Assembly (NCBI RefSeq): GCF_002939305.1 | Contig: NZ_MVDI01000004.1 | Span: 1 to 64,000 of the forward strand | DNA from: Chroococcidiopsis sp. TS-821 | GTDB lineage: Bacteria; Cyanobacteriota; Cyanobacteriia; Cyanobacteriales; Chroococcidiopsidaceae | Direction of reading: 5' to 3' | Length of the DNA: 64,000 nucleotides | In this document: one piece after another, positions 23,862 to 33,892 of the stretch | Layout of the letters: every line of letters begins with the position of its first letter | Numbering within the stretch: position 1 is the stretch's first letter | Translations under genes and position numbers: made by a program | The notes under the pieces: model-generated | The model's input: the letters and a program-made list of their open reading frames with translations, nothing else | Databases searched by the model: none | What the model was told of the DNA's origin: nothing

Positions 23862-25076
23862 CTAAGTATCAAGCGTGAGTTTCCAGCATTCAGTAGCGAT
23901 CGCCCAATCTTCTTGAGTATTGATAATTAAAACGCGCACTGTAGAATCATCTGTTGCAATATCAGTATCGCCTGGAGAATCAGCATTTTGAGCTAAATCG
24001 AGCTTTAAACCTAAAAAAGCAAACGATTCACAAGCCTTAGCACGTAATTGAGCTTGATTTTCACCAACACCACCTGTAAAGATTAATGCATCTAAACCGC
24101 CCAAAGTTGCTAGCATTGCACCAATGTGTTTGCGTAACGAATGCACGTACATATCGAAAGCAAGTTGAGCGCGCGAGTTTCCAGAAGCGATCGCACTTTG
24201 GATTTGACGCATATCTTGGGATACTCCAGAAATTCCCTTTAAGCCAGAACCATGATTGAGGATTTCATCGAGCTTATCTGCGTCGAGTTCGCGATCGCGC
24301 AACAGGTAAATCAAAATACCAGGATCGATTGAGCCGCAGCGACTTCCCATCATTAAGCCTTCTAGGGGAGTAAAGCCCATTGTCGTGTCAATGCTGACTC
24401 CATCACGAATGGCGGATAACGAACAGCCATTTCCTAAATGACAAATAATCAGCCGTAAAGACTGTAAATCGCGCTTTAGCAGTGTTGCAGCTCGATGCGC
24501 GCAATATTGATGACTAATTCCATGAAAACCGTAGCGACGAATTCCCTGCTCAAACCACTCATAAGGTCCTGGATACACTGCTGCACTTAATGGTATTTGA
24601 CTGTGAAAGGCGGTATCAAACACGGCGACTTGTGGTAAAGATGGTAGCAGCTGTTCAATTGCTTCGATGCCTTCAAGATTCGCAGGATTGTGCAAAGGTG
24701 CAAAGTCAGATAAAAGAAGAATAGTATCTTTGACTTCAGGAGTAATCAGAGTTGCTTTGCGGTAATCTTGACCGCCATGAACAACACGATGACCTGCAAT
24801 GTCAATTTCACTGAGATCGTCGATCGCCTGCGTTTTTCCACTCACCAAGGTATCGAATAAGTAGGAAATGACTTCAGGGCGCGAATCGGTTTCAAGTTCG
24901 GTTTCTAAAACTCTATCTTGAGCATTGATTTTAATAGCAGCTACTCCAGGATGTTTGCTCCAGTCTACTTTCGCTTCCCATAGCGGATGTGGAGGCGAGT
25001 CGGGTAAAGGATCGCTCAGTTCGTACAAACAACTTTTTTGGCTACTCGATCCTGCGTTAAGGACAAGGATTTTCAT
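23862..25076 (-). CDS. ackA: Acetate kinase
   Basis: The 404-aa protein starts MKILVLNAGSSSQKSCLYE, the signature P-loop-like segment of acetate kinase. It also has GHRVVHGGQDY, VAVFDTAFH, RRYGFHGISHQYCAHRAA, ICHLGNGCSLSAIRDG and ALIFTGGVGENQA. It interconverts acetate and ATP with acetyl phosphate and ADP. Length is standard. No phosphotransacetylase gene is adjacent. The next gene downstream is Uma2. Confidence 0.97.
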   Translation of the reverse strand: MKILVLNAGSSSQKSCLYELSDPLPDSPPHPLWEAKVDWSKHPGVAAIKINAQDRVLETELETDSRPEVISYLFDTLVSGKTQAIDDLSEIDIAGHRVVHGGQDYRKATLITPEVKDTILLLSDFAPLHNPANLEGIEAIEQLLPSLPQVAVFDTAFHSQIPLSAAVYPGPYEWFEQGIRRYGFHGISHQYCAHRAATLLKRDLQSLRLIICHLGNGCSLSAIRDGVSIDTTMGFTPLEGLMMGSRCGSIDPGILIYLLRDRELDADKLDEILNHGSGLKGISGVSQDMRQIQSAIASGNSRAQLAFDMYVHSLRKHIGAMLATLGGLDALIFTGGVGENQAQLRAKACESFAFLGLKLDLAQNADSPGDTDIATDDSTVRVLIINTQEDWAIATECWKLTLDT

Positions 25077-25404
25077 AGAAACAGCCTTTTTGCTTACATG
25101 ACTACTGTAGCGATTGCAATGCTTGAAGATATGTTGTTAATTGCACAGAGGTGTTGTTTGATGTACCGCGCAATTGTAAATACTCATATCAGTGTTAGGC
25201 AAGTTTAACGCAAAAATACTTATTTTCAAGATAGGATCGGACTAAATTCAACCGAGATCGTCGACATTTTGTCTGAAAGCTAGACTAAATAACACGGCAG
25301 GTATTTATGCAACTGTCAACCGACAGGACAACAAAATACATAATTGATACAGTGTACGAGATAGCTTTATTTCGCCAAATGCGATAGAGGGGGCGATCGC
25401 ACTG
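25077..25404. other. 328-bp intergenic region between divergent genes
   Basis: It lies between ackA (minus) and the hybrid kinase (plus) and should hold both promoters. One HIP1 octamer sits just before the kinase start. No gene, clear hairpin or dyad was noticed. Confidence 0.4.
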
Positions 25405-27912
25405 ATGCTACGCTCCGTTCCAAAAAGATTAACTGTAGGATTTTTTGTTGTTTTAGCGTTTGCGTTGAGTAATGCGGCAATTTCGTATCGCAGTACGCAA
25501 AGACTGATTACCAACGAACAAGCGATCGCGCACAGCCATCAAGTTATCGCCGAACTCGAAACAACACTCTCAAAGCTTAAAGATGCAGAAACTGGGCAAC
25601 GCGGCTACTTACTCACAAGAGATACGCAGTATTTAGCACCATATGTGTTAGCAAGGATACAAACACGAGAACAACTTGCCAAGCTTAAGCAACTTACTGC
25701 AGATTCCCCTACGCAACAGCAACAAATTGCGCTGCTAGAACAAAAAATGACAGCTAAACTTGCCGAACTAGAACGCACAATCGACTTAGAGCAGAAAAAT
25801 CAGTTCGATGCTGCAAGAGCCATGGTATTGTCTGGTCGCGGTAAGCAATTGATGGAAGATATTCGCCAAATTATCGGCGAGATGGAAAAACGCGAACGAT
25901 TTAGACTCCAACAACGCGCCCAACAGTCACAAAATGGCTTTCGCGATGAAATGGTGACATCCTCAGTCGCAACGCTACTTAATGTCGGATTATTGGTGCT
26001 GCTGTATTCCTTAATGCATCGCTACATCAAACAACGCCAACAAGCAGAGAAGTCACTCAGAAAAGCGAACCAAACACTAGAAACGCTGATTCAATCATCA
26101 CCACTCGCAATTGTAGCACTAACACCAAACGGAAAAGTTAGTTTGTGGAATCCTGCGGCAGAAAGAATTATTGGTTGGAGTCAGCACGAAATCATTAACC
26201 AGTATTTGCCTATTTTCGACAGTCAACAACTCGATCGTCACCTGCAAGCGCGAATCTTACGAGGTGAAGCCATTAGCGATCTTGAACTGACGATTCATAG
26301 AAAAGATGGTCAAGCGATCGCAATTTCGCTTTCTACCGCACCTTTGCGCGATACTAACAATCAGATTAATGGGATTATGGCAGTGATTGCCGACATTAGC
26401 GATCGCTATGCTGCCGAACAAACAATTCGCGAACAAGCCGCATTACTTGATATTGCCACCGATGCAATTTTTGTTCAAGACTTAGAAAAACGAATTTCTT
26501 TTTGGAATAAAGGCGCAGAACGTTTGTATGGTTGGCAAGCGCGAGAAGCTTTAGGGAAAAACGCTGATGAACTGTTACATACAGAACCAGCACTCTTAAC
26601 TTCTTCGCAAGACAAGCTCAATACACAAGGCGAATGGCAAGGCGAGTTGCGCCAAGTTGATAAATATGGCAAAAAAATTATTGTTGCTAGCCGTTGGACA
26701 TTAGTCCGCGACGCGCAAGGAAAGCCTAAATCAATTTTAGTAGTCAATACTGGCATCACCGAAAAGAAGAAGCTTGAAGCACAATTATTGCGCGTACAAA
26801 GGATGGAGAGTATTGGTACGCTAGCTGGTGGAATTGCGCACGATCTTAATAATGTATTGACACCAATTTTAATGTCAGTACAACTATTACAATTGAAGTT
26901 TAGCGATTCTCAAAGTCAACATTTACTCAACTCGTTAGAAAGCAACGTTAAACGCGGTGCAGCATTAGTGAAACAAGTTTTGTCTTTTGCACGGGGTTTT
27001 GAAGGCGATCGCGTTACTTTACAAGTAAAACACTTAATCTCAGAAATTATTCATCTTATTAAAGAAACCTTTCCCAAATCAATTGAAGTTGTCACCGATA
27101 TTTCTCCTCATTTATGGACAATTTTTGGCGATGCAACGCAACTGCATCAAGTATTAATGAACTTAGTAGTGAATGCGCGTGATGCGATGCCGAATGGTGG
27201 TCTTCTCAGTATTCGTGCAGAGAACACTATAATTGACGATCACTATGCTCAAATGAATGTAGAAGCCTCGGTAGGGTGCTATGTGATGATTAGTGTCATT
27301 GATACAGGTAGCGGCATTCCACCAGAGATTATCGAGCGAATTTTTGAACCATTTTTTACCACTAAAGAAGTTGGAAAAGGTACTGGTTTAGGATTAGCTA
27401 CAGTCCTAGGAATTGTGAAGAATCATGGTGGATTTGTGAATGTTTATAGTGAAGTTGGCAAAGGAACAAAATTTAGCGTATACTTACCGGCAACCGAAGC
27501 AACTGAACCACAACCAACTAAAGATAGCGAACTTTTTTTAGGAAACGGTGAATTGATTTTAGTTGTTGATGATGAAACAAGTATTCGCGAAGCCACTAAA
27601 CTCTCTTTGGAAGCATATAATTATCGCGTTATAACTGCCAGTGACGGGACTGAAGCCTTGACAATTTATGCTAAATATCAAGCTCAAATTGCCGTAGTTT
27701 TGCTTGATATGATGATGCCTTCTCTAGATGGAAAAATTACAATCATGATGCTCCAAAAAATGAATCCTCTGGTGAAAATTATTGCCATAAGTGGGCTAAG
27801 TTCTAATGAGGAAATCGCTACAAAAACGGGTTTAGGCGTAAAAGCTTTTCTACCGAAGCCTTATACAGCCAAAGATTTATTAGCAACCCTACACTATACG
27901 ATCAAAAAGTAG
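25405..27912 (+). CDS. Hybrid sensor histidine kinase: CHASE3-PAS-PAS-HisKA-HATPase-REC
   Basis: The 835-aa protein has a membrane helix (about residues 10-28), a CHASE3 periplasmic domain (about 30-185, LKDAETGQRGYLLT) and a second helix (about 187-207). Two PAS domains follow (about 225-345 and 350-465). The phosphoacceptor His479 is in GGIAHDLNNVL, the HATPase has NLVVNARDAMPNGG, DTGSGI and GTGLGLA, and the receiver has Asp768 in VVLLDMMMPSLDG. It is a membrane sensor for an unknown small signal. The next gene downstream on the same strand is a multi-receiver regulator, the likely partner. Confidence 0.96.
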   Translation: MLRSVPKRLTVGFFVVLAFALSNAAISYRSTQRLITNEQAIAHSHQVIAELETTLSKLKDAETGQRGYLLTRDTQYLAPYVLARIQTREQLAKLKQLTADSPTQQQQIALLEQKMTAKLAELERTIDLEQKNQFDAARAMVLSGRGKQLMEDIRQIIGEMEKRERFRLQQRAQQSQNGFRDEMVTSSVATLLNVGLLVLLYSLMHRYIKQRQQAEKSLRKANQTLETLIQSSPLAIVALTPNGKVSLWNPAAERIIGWSQHEIINQYLPIFDSQQLDRHLQARILRGEAISDLELTIHRKDGQAIAISLSTAPLRDTNNQINGIMAVIADISDRYAAEQTIREQAALLDIATDAIFVQDLEKRISFWNKGAERLYGWQAREALGKNADELLHTEPALLTSSQDKLNTQGEWQGELRQVDKYGKKIIVASRWTLVRDAQGKPKSILVVNTGITEKKKLEAQLLRVQRMESIGTLAGGIAHDLNNVLTPILMSVQLLQLKFSDSQSQHLLNSLESNVKRGAALVKQVLSFARGFEGDRVTLQVKHLISEIIHLIKETFPKSIEVVTDISPHLWTIFGDATQLHQVLMNLVVNARDAMPNGGLLSIRAENTIIDDHYAQMNVEASVGCYVMISVIDTGSGIPPEIIERIFEPFFTTKEVGKGTGLGLATVLGIVKNHGGFVNVYSEVGKGTKFSVYLPATEATEPQPTKDSELFLGNGELILVVDDETSIREATKLSLEAYNYRVITASDGTEALTIYAKYQAQIAVVLLDMMMPSLDGKITIMMLQKMNPLVKIIAISGLSSNEEIATKTGLGVKAFLPKPYTAKDLLATLHYTIKK

Positions 27913-28028
27913 AATTAATGAGAAATTCTGCCTTTTGCAAATAGGAAATTGGTAACCAGTGACTTTTACTTATGACTGCTTAATGGCTAGGATAAGTATG
28001 AAGAGACAATAGGCGTGAGCCATCCACT

Positions 28029-30314
28029 ATGAAAATTTTAATAGTAGAGGATGACGAGTTTATTACAGAAGCGCTGCGCTTAGTTTTGACACAGCAGCAC
28101 TATGTAGTAGAAACAGCGAATGATGGTGAAGCAGCTTGGGAGTTAGTACAAGTTTTTGCCTACGATCTGATTTTGCTCGATGTTAAGTTACCGAAATTAG
28201 ATGGTATTAGTCTCTGTCGGAGGTTGCGATCGCGTGGCTACCAAATGCCGATATTATTAATTACCGGACAAGATAGCAGTCACGATCGCGTTGTTGGTTT
28301 AGATGCAGGCGCAGACGATTATTTAGTTAAACCTTTTGACCGCGAAGAATTAGTAGCGCGGGTTCGTGCATTGTTGCGGCGTGGCGATCTCGCCTCAACT
28401 CCAGTACTAGAGTGGGGAAAACTGCGCCTCGATCCGAGTAGCTGTGAAGTAACCTACGACCAACAGCCAGTCCATTTAACACCCAAAGAGTACGCGCTTT
28501 TGGAACTCTTTCTCCGCAACAATCGCCGCGTGTATAGCTGCAATGCCATTTTAGAACACTTATGGTCGTACGATAAAACTCCAGGCGAAGAAGCAGTAAG
28601 AACGCAAATCAAAGGATTGCGACAGAAATTAAAAGCTGTAGGAGCCACTGACCTCATCGAAACAGTTTACGGCATCGGCTATCGCTTAAAACCACTCGAA
28701 ACCGCATCGCTACCACCCGTAGAAATTGGCAAACAAACGCAACAACAAACATTGTTTGCGATCGCCGGAGTGTGGCGTCAATTTAAAGAACGTGTTAGTC
28801 AGCAGGTAGCCTTACTCGAACGCGCAACCGTTGCACTGTTGCAAGAACAACTCAACGACGAATTACGCACAACAGCCGAATACGAAGCACACACTTTAGC
28901 TGGTTCTTTAGGTACATTTGGCTTGAATGAAGGTTCGCGCATCGCTAAAAAAATTGAGCGCATCTTTCAAGCAGAGTCAATTCCAACCGAAGCAGCAGCG
29001 CATCTGTGTCAATTAGTAACCGCTTTACGTCAAGAAATTCAGCGTCCCGAAGCCCAAGGTATGGCGACAGAACATCAAGAGGAGACATCACCTTTACTGT
29101 TAATTGTTGATAGCGATCGCCTGCAAGCCGAAGAGTTAGCCAGGATTGCTCAACAACAAGGAATCCGCACGCGAGTTAGCACAAACCTCGTTGCGGCGCG
29201 CGAAGCCATGTATCGCGAAAATCCACAAGTCGTGTTACTCGATATTGCGATTTCCCCAACTACCGAGGAAAGCTTGCAACTGATTGCTCAACTACACAAA
29301 CAAACACTATCAGTTCCCGTTGTGGTTTATACCGCACGCGATAGTTTATGCGATCGCCTCGCTGTCGCTAAGATAGGAGGGCGCTATTTTTTACACAAGT
29401 CAACTCCACCAGCAGAAGTCATTGCTAAACTCGCTCAAATTTTACAAAGTAGCGATCGCATTGCCAAGGTGATGGTCGTTGATGACGATCCGCAAATTCT
29501 TGCTACTGTCCGCAGTCTTCTCGAACCCTGGGGGATGAAAGTGATAACGCTCGCCGATCCGCGTGATTTTTGGGAAACGCTAGCAACAACTCACCCCGAT
29601 TTGCTAATTTTAGATGTCAAGATGCCTCACGTCAATGGCATTGATTTATGCCAAGTTGTGCGCAACGATCCGCAGTGGAATAGCTTACCGATTGTGTTTC
29701 TCACAGCTTACAACGATACGGATGCCGTGAATCAGGTGTTTGGTGCAGGGGCGGATGACTTTGTGAGTAAGCCAATTGTTGGTCCTGAATTAGTGACTCG
29801 GATTGTCAATCGTTGGGAACGCATTCAGCTTTTGCGGAATTTTGCAGAAATTGATCCACTTACAGGTGTGTTTAATCGTCAAAAAGCAATTCAAGAATTT
29901 GAAAAGTTACTCAACCAAGCCAAAGCAGACGGTCAACTGCTTTCCTTAGCAATTATTCGTTTAGACTGTTTGCAACAGATCAACATTCGTCATGGTTATA
30001 CTACAGGCGATGCACTACTACGGCGTATCGGACAACTCTTGCAACAATTCTTTCACGAGCAAGCGATCGTTGGTCGCTGGGCAGGCGCAGAATTCATGAT
30101 AGGAATGTATGGTACAAGTCGCGGTGATGGGAAAGCAAGATTAAGCGCAGTGCAAGAAACGCTACATCAAGAATTTGCTACTGATGGCACTGGCAAACTT
30201 AACTTTAGTATCGGCTTCGCCCACTATCCTGAAGATGGAACCGACTTGCAATCGCTTTACTTAAAGGGGATAGCAGCACTCGCACCGATGAATATTACCG
30301 CAACTTGTGCTTAA
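28029..30314 (+). CDS. Response regulator: REC-wHTH-HPt-REC-REC-degenerate GGDEF
   Basis: This 761-aa protein is unusually modular: an OmpR-type receiver (Asp51 in LILLDVKLPKLDG), an OmpR/PhoB winged helix (about residues 128-222, RTQIKGLRQKLK...VYGIGYRLKP), an HPt domain (about 240-340, His288 in YEAHTLAGSLGTFG), and a second receiver-like domain (about 352-470) whose phospho-acceptor region reads VVLLDIAISP. A third receiver follows (about 478-595, Asp529 in ILDVKMPHVNG), then a GGDEF-like domain with AGAEF in place of GGDEF, which is unlikely to make c-di-GMP. A DNA-binding domain and HPt in one chain imply a complete relay within the protein. It is 116 bp after the hybrid kinase. Confidence 0.93.
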   Translation: MKILIVEDDEFITEALRLVLTQQHYVVETANDGEAAWELVQVFAYDLILLDVKLPKLDGISLCRRLRSRGYQMPILLITGQDSSHDRVVGLDAGADDYLVKPFDREELVARVRALLRRGDLASTPVLEWGKLRLDPSSCEVTYDQQPVHLTPKEYALLELFLRNNRRVYSCNAILEHLWSYDKTPGEEAVRTQIKGLRQKLKAVGATDLIETVYGIGYRLKPLETASLPPVEIGKQTQQQTLFAIAGVWRQFKERVSQQVALLERATVALLQEQLNDELRTTAEYEAHTLAGSLGTFGLNEGSRIAKKIERIFQAESIPTEAAAHLCQLVTALRQEIQRPEAQGMATEHQEETSPLLLIVDSDRLQAEELARIAQQQGIRTRVSTNLVAAREAMYRENPQVVLLDIAISPTTEESLQLIAQLHKQTLSVPVVVYTARDSLCDRLAVAKIGGRYFLHKSTPPAEVIAKLAQILQSSDRIAKVMVVDDDPQILATVRSLLEPWGMKVITLADPRDFWETLATTHPDLLILDVKMPHVNGIDLCQVVRNDPQWNSLPIVFLTAYNDTDAVNQVFGAGADDFVSKPIVGPELVTRIVNRWERIQLLRNFAEIDPLTGVFNRQKAIQEFEKLLNQAKADGQLLSLAIIRLDCLQQINIRHGYTTGDALLRRIGQLLQQFFHEQAIVGRWAGAEFMIGMYGTSRGDGKARLSAVQETLHQEFATDGTGKLNFSIGFAHYPEDGTDLQSLYLKGIAALAPMNITATCA

Positions 30315-30394
30315 CGCGTAGCTTTAGGCGTTACTATTCTACAGGCATTTACAGCTGTTTCAAGCCGTAAATTTCTAAGATCGCGAATGCGAAA

Positions 30395-30798
30395 ACGGCG
30401 ATCGCACTTGTTGCAATCAAGCCTTACAAACTCAGTTTGACCGCATCAATTTAATGCGCTTGATGTTCGATCCGCAGGGACTACGCCCTTTGGTCACCAA
30501 CTGGCAAGAAGTTGCAGGACATTTAATTCGGAGAGTACATCGCGAAGCAGCTATTGAGGGACAAAGTGAAAAATCAATCGCACTCCTTAACGTAACTACT
30601 AGCGTATCCTGATGTACCGCAATCGTGGCGCGATTTACAATGTTAATTTTGTTAAAGGCGATCGCCAGTTTAATTTCTTCTCGACGATCGCCACTTTAGG
30701 AACGCCCTATGACATTACACTTCAAGAATTACGAGTTGAATGCTTATTTCCCGCAGATAATGTCACCGCAGAAAATATGAGAAAACTACAAGCAGGAT
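30395..30798 (+). pseudogene. Broken MmyB-type transcriptional regulator (C-terminal domain)
   Basis: One frame reads ALQTQFDRINLMRLMFDPQGLRPLVTNWQEVAGHLIRRVHREAA and EGQSEKSIALLN, then shifts to LLAYPDVPQSWRDLQ. A third part reads VNFVKGDRQFNFF, ATLGTPYDITLQELRVECLFPAD. Together these match the ligand-binding region of XRE-MmyB regulators, which follow a helix-turn-helix. The N-terminal HTH is missing. Two or more frameshifts and a stop between 30575 and 30650 disable it. It touches the 3' end of chlM. Confidence 0.72.
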
Positions 30799-30821
30799 AT
30801 TTACTCATACGTCAACCAATC

Positions 30822-31505
30822 TCAGCTACGCACCGCTTCTAAAATACGTGAAAAGTAAAAGCGAGTGCGTGTCATTGCTTGTCGTTGAACCGTAAAGCCT
30901 TGGCTATTGAGAATCTTTACTACATCAGCTTCTTTGTGTAAATAAGCACGAGTTGCTTTACTAGGTCCAGGAAAGAAACTACCAATCTTTTTGAGTAAAC
31001 TTAAAGCAGGAGTTTTGGGCGCAAAGCTAAGAATCAAGCGTGACTCAGACAACGAACACAAATGCGAAATCATCTCAGCTGCTTGCGCTTGTGGATAGTG
31101 AATCAGCACATCTAAACAAATGACACTGTGATATTTGCCGCTGAGGTGTTCTAAATCTTGTACCGCAAACGTGACATTATCTGTGTTAGCTAATTCTGCC
31201 GCAGCACGATCTTTAGCTTCTTGCACCATTTTCTCGGAAATATCACTCGCATAAACTTTAGCACCAGCTTGCGCTAAGGGAATACTCAGACTTCCCACAC
31301 CACAACCTGCATCGCAAATTGACATTCCTGCTAAGCGATCGTCTTGTAACCAGTTGAGAACTGTTTCTACGGTTTGCTGATGCCCGTTACGGATATCGAG
31401 TTGTACTTTATTAACTTCACCGTTGCCATAAATCCGTCGCCAGCGATCGAACCCTGTAGAGTTGAAGTAATCTTTGACTATTGTTTTATCGTCTGCTGCG
31501 TTCAT
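30822..31505 (-). CDS. chlM: Magnesium protoporphyrin IX methyltransferase
   Basis: The ~227-aa enzyme has a class I SAM motif (SICDAGCGVGSLSIPLAQAGAKVYASDISEKMVQEAKDRA, about residues 60-105). Its N-terminal VKDYFNSTGFDRWRRIYG is typical of ChlM/BchM. It methylates the 13-propionate of Mg-protoporphyrin IX in chlorophyll synthesis. I chose ATG 31505 (MNAADDKTIV); an earlier in-frame ATG at 31532 adds nine atypical residues. It is downstream of nagA on the same strand, 107 bp apart, and ends beside a pseudogene. Confidence 0.95.
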   Translation of the reverse strand: MNAADDKTIVKDYFNSTGFDRWRRIYGNGEVNKVQLDIRNGHQQTVETVLNWLQDDRLAGMSICDAGCGVGSLSIPLAQAGAKVYASDISEKMVQEAKDRAAAELANTDNVTFAVQDLEHLSGKYHSVICLDVLIHYPQAQAAEMISHLCSLSESRLILSFAPKTPALSLLKKIGSFFPGPSKATRAYLHKEADVVKILNSQGFTVQRQAMTRTRFYFSRILEAVRS

Positions 31506-31564
31506 AAAACTAGTATTGATGTGAGTCCCCAACGCTTTAACTTATCACGGGTTGGGGGGAAACA

Positions 31565-31594
31565 GAGCAGAGGGAGCTTCAGGAGCAGAGGGAG
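31565..31594 (+). repeat. Purine-rich direct repeat (2 x 12 bp)
   Basis: GAGCAGAGGGAG occurs at 31565-31576 and again at 31583-31594. It resembles the core of the 110-bp element at 9638 and 41330 but lacks its ends, so it may be a fragment. Confidence 0.45.
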
Positions 31595-31611
31595 AATAAT
31601 TACGAATGTTC

Positions 31612-32799
31612 TTAATTGGTATCACTCATTTCTATTTGCTCACTTAATCTGCGCCAAGTCAGTTCTTTTGTTGTATCATCCCAGTGCCAGCGCAGCAGTT
31701 GACTTGCATTACTACCAATAAATTCTGGTAGGTGAATGGCTTTACGAGGTGCTGTTGTAGCAAGCGCGATCGCACTTTCGACATCACAGATATCCCAGCG
31801 TACCAACTTTTGGACTCCTACAAGTAAAGGCAGTGTCGTTCCGGCTAGCGTATCGTCAGCTAATCTTGCCGTACCACGACTAACTGTAATTTGGCGCGTA
31901 TCCCAAGGATAAGTTCCATCAGGTAATCCTAGAGGTGCTAAAGCGTCACTCACGAGAAAGATTTTTTGGGCGTAACCGCTTGCTTTCAACAAAATTTTCA
32001 ACATTGTGGGGCAAACGTGCTGCCCATCGGCAATAACACCACACCACACCCCAGGATACACGATCGCTTCTCCCAATAGTCCTGGTTCGCGATGATGCAG
32101 CCCTGGCATTGCATTAAACGCATGAGTGACCATTGTTGCACCTCGAGCGAACGCGCGTTGTGCTTCTTTTGCGGTGGCTTGTGAGTGACTGAGACTGACG
32201 GTAATGCCAAGCGAACGTAGATAAGCGATCGCATCTCCAGTCGCGTCTAATTCGGGTGCTAAGGTTATTACTTTCACAATCGACGCATAGTCACCAATCA
32301 CGCGCTGAACGTTTTCAATTGTCAGCGGTAGTAAATATTCAGCTGGATGCGCGCCGCGTTTGTGGTAATTCAAAAATGGTCCTTCTAGATGCACGCCCAA
32401 AATTTTGGCTTGCTGCGGTTCATCCTTTTGCATAAATTCCGCAATAACAGCAAGCGATCGCTGGAAATTCTTGAGAGAAGTTGTCACCAAAGTTGGTAAA
32501 AAACCATCAACTCCTTGTTGCCATAAAAACTGACAAATCTTCTCTAATTTAGGAAAATCCTGCATTTCAATTTCCGGAAAAGCCAGCCCCAGCGCACCAT
32601 TAATCTGTAAATCAACACCTCCCAAAGAAATCCAATCTCCAGCAACATCCAAACTTTGCGTGGGTGTTGCGTCACTCATCGGTAAGATTTGAGTTATCCT
32701 ACCCTGCTCGACACAAATTTGCTGTAACCCTGCGTAACCAGGTAGCCGTGTATTAATAATATTCAAATTGGTGCTCGGTGTTGTTGATTCGGTCATCAC
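31612..32799 (-). CDS. nagA: N-acetylglucosamine-6-phosphate deacetylase
   Basis: This 395-aa amidohydrolase has the NagA motifs LGVHLEGPFLNYHKRGAHP, SHSQATAKEAQRAFARGATMVTHAFNAMPGLHHREPG and FLVSDALAPLGLPDG. The Glu and His metal ligands and the catalytic Asp are present. It deacetylates GlcNAc-6-P, linking amino-sugar recycling to glycolysis. Length is normal. It is divergent from purE across a 162-bp gap. No nagB is in view. Confidence 0.95.
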   Translation of the reverse strand: MMTESTTPSTNLNIINTRLPGYAGLQQICVEQGRITQILPMSDATPTQSLDVAGDWISLGGVDLQINGALGLAFPEIEMQDFPKLEKICQFLWQQGVDGFLPTLVTTSLKNFQRSLAVIAEFMQKDEPQQAKILGVHLEGPFLNYHKRGAHPAEYLLPLTIENVQRVIGDYASIVKVITLAPELDATGDAIAYLRSLGITVSLSHSQATAKEAQRAFARGATMVTHAFNAMPGLHHREPGLLGEAIVYPGVWCGVIADGQHVCPTMLKILLKASGYAQKIFLVSDALAPLGLPDGTYPWDTRQITVSRGTARLADDTLAGTTLPLLVGVQKLVRWDICDVESAIALATTAPRKAIHLPEFIGSNASQLLRWHWDDTTKELTWRRLSEQIEMSDTN

Positions 32800-32961
32800 T
32801 TATATCACGAAGATAAGTAAACCCAATAAAGCTGACACACTTACTTTATTCTTAATTCTTAAAATCTTTGTGTCCTTTGAGTATTTGTGGTTCGTTATTA
32901 ATATAAACTTCATACGCAACAATAAAATGCCAGTTGACAACAGCCCTTGCAGGCAAAAATT

Positions 32962-33480
32962 ATGACTCAACCGCTTGTTGGTATTATTATGGGCAGCGAT
33001 TCTGATTTGCCCACGATGAAAGAGGCGATCGCGGTTTGTTCTGAATTTGATGTCGCATACGAAGTCGCGATTGTATCAGCACATCGCACGCCAGAACGCA
33101 TGGTAGACTACGCCAAATCTGCCCATCAACGCGGGCTAAAAGTCATTATTGCGGGTGCGGGTGGTGCGGCGCATCTTCCAGGGATGGTTGCGGCTTTAAC
33201 TCCTTTACCTGTGATCGGAGTTCCTGTTCCTAGCCGTCATTTACAAGGAGTTGACTCGCTGTACTCGATTGTACAAATGCCTGCGGGTATTCCTGTGGCG
33301 ACTGTGGCGATCGGCAATGCAAAAAACGCTGGATTACTCGCCGTGCAAATTTTGGCAACGCACAATTCGACGCTATTGCAACAAGTGCAAGCATACCGCG
33401 CTAGCTTAACGACGATGGTGGTGGAGAAGCAAGCCAAGTTAGACGAACTTGGCTATCAAAAATACTTATCTAATTTGTAA
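32962..33480 (+). CDS. purE: 5-(Carboxyamino)imidazole ribonucleotide mutase
   Basis: The 172-aa protein carries [62 protein letters not shown] and [25 protein letters not shown], which define class I PurE. It rearranges N5-CAIR to CAIR in purine synthesis. ATG 32962 is favoured over an in-frame TTG at 32947. Length is standard. No purK is in the window. Confidence 0.96.
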   Translation: MTQPLVGIIMGSDSDLPTMKEAIAVCSEFDVAYEVAIVSAHRTPERMVDYAKSAHQRGLKVIIAGAGGAAHLPGMVAALTPLPVIGVPVPSRHLQGVDSLYSIVQMPAGIPVATVAIGNAKNAGLLAVQILATHNSTLLQQVQAYRASLTTMVVEKQAKLDELGYQKYLSNL

Positions 33481-33892
33481 TAAAACGTATCAGTCAAAAA
33501 TGATGCATTTTCTGCATAATTTTGACATAAAGAACACAAAAAATTGCTTTTTCCTAGTTTCTTTATGCTTTTTTGCTGTTGGCGGACGTTTGCTAGGCTT
33601 TGGTTTTTATTCCAAACTAGCAAAACTAATCGGCGAGTAACTGTGATTATTTATACAGATTACTAGCTTAAAAAAATACAAAATCAAAGTCTCAAAACTA
33701 TCAATAATTCTTCTGAGAACTCATCTCGTCACCCTGTCATAAGGGCAGGAATTATTGAAGTCTGCTTGAGCAAGGAGGCTAATAGATCGAAGACATCTAT
33801 TAGAACCGCTTGTGCAGCTTACCTTAAAGCATAAATAGCTATCAGATTAAAGCTTTGGATGTGTTTTCGCAGTTGAAGGATCGGTTCAAGGA
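33481..33892. other. 412-bp intergenic region upstream of amt
   Basis: It holds an AT-rich leader. A weak NtcA-like site GTG-N8-TAC lies at 33643-33656, one mismatch from GTA-N8-TAC. A short hairpin (CCTGTCATAAGGGCAGG) is near 33737. A 33500-33640 stretch is open in one frame but has no coding character I recognise. Confidence 0.4.
33643..33656 (+). promoter_or_regulatory. Candidate NtcA site upstream of amt
   Basis: GTG-ATTATTTA-TAC differs at one base from the NtcA consensus GTA-N8-TAC. Its distance to the amt start is ~237 bp. No clear TAN3T -10 box at the usual 22-base spacing was found, so support is weak. Confidence 0.25.

Noticed and set aside
33449-33640. A 63-codon plus-strand open frame overlapping the end of purE
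   Set aside because: It overlaps purE in another frame, has no ribosome site and shows no conserved pattern I know.
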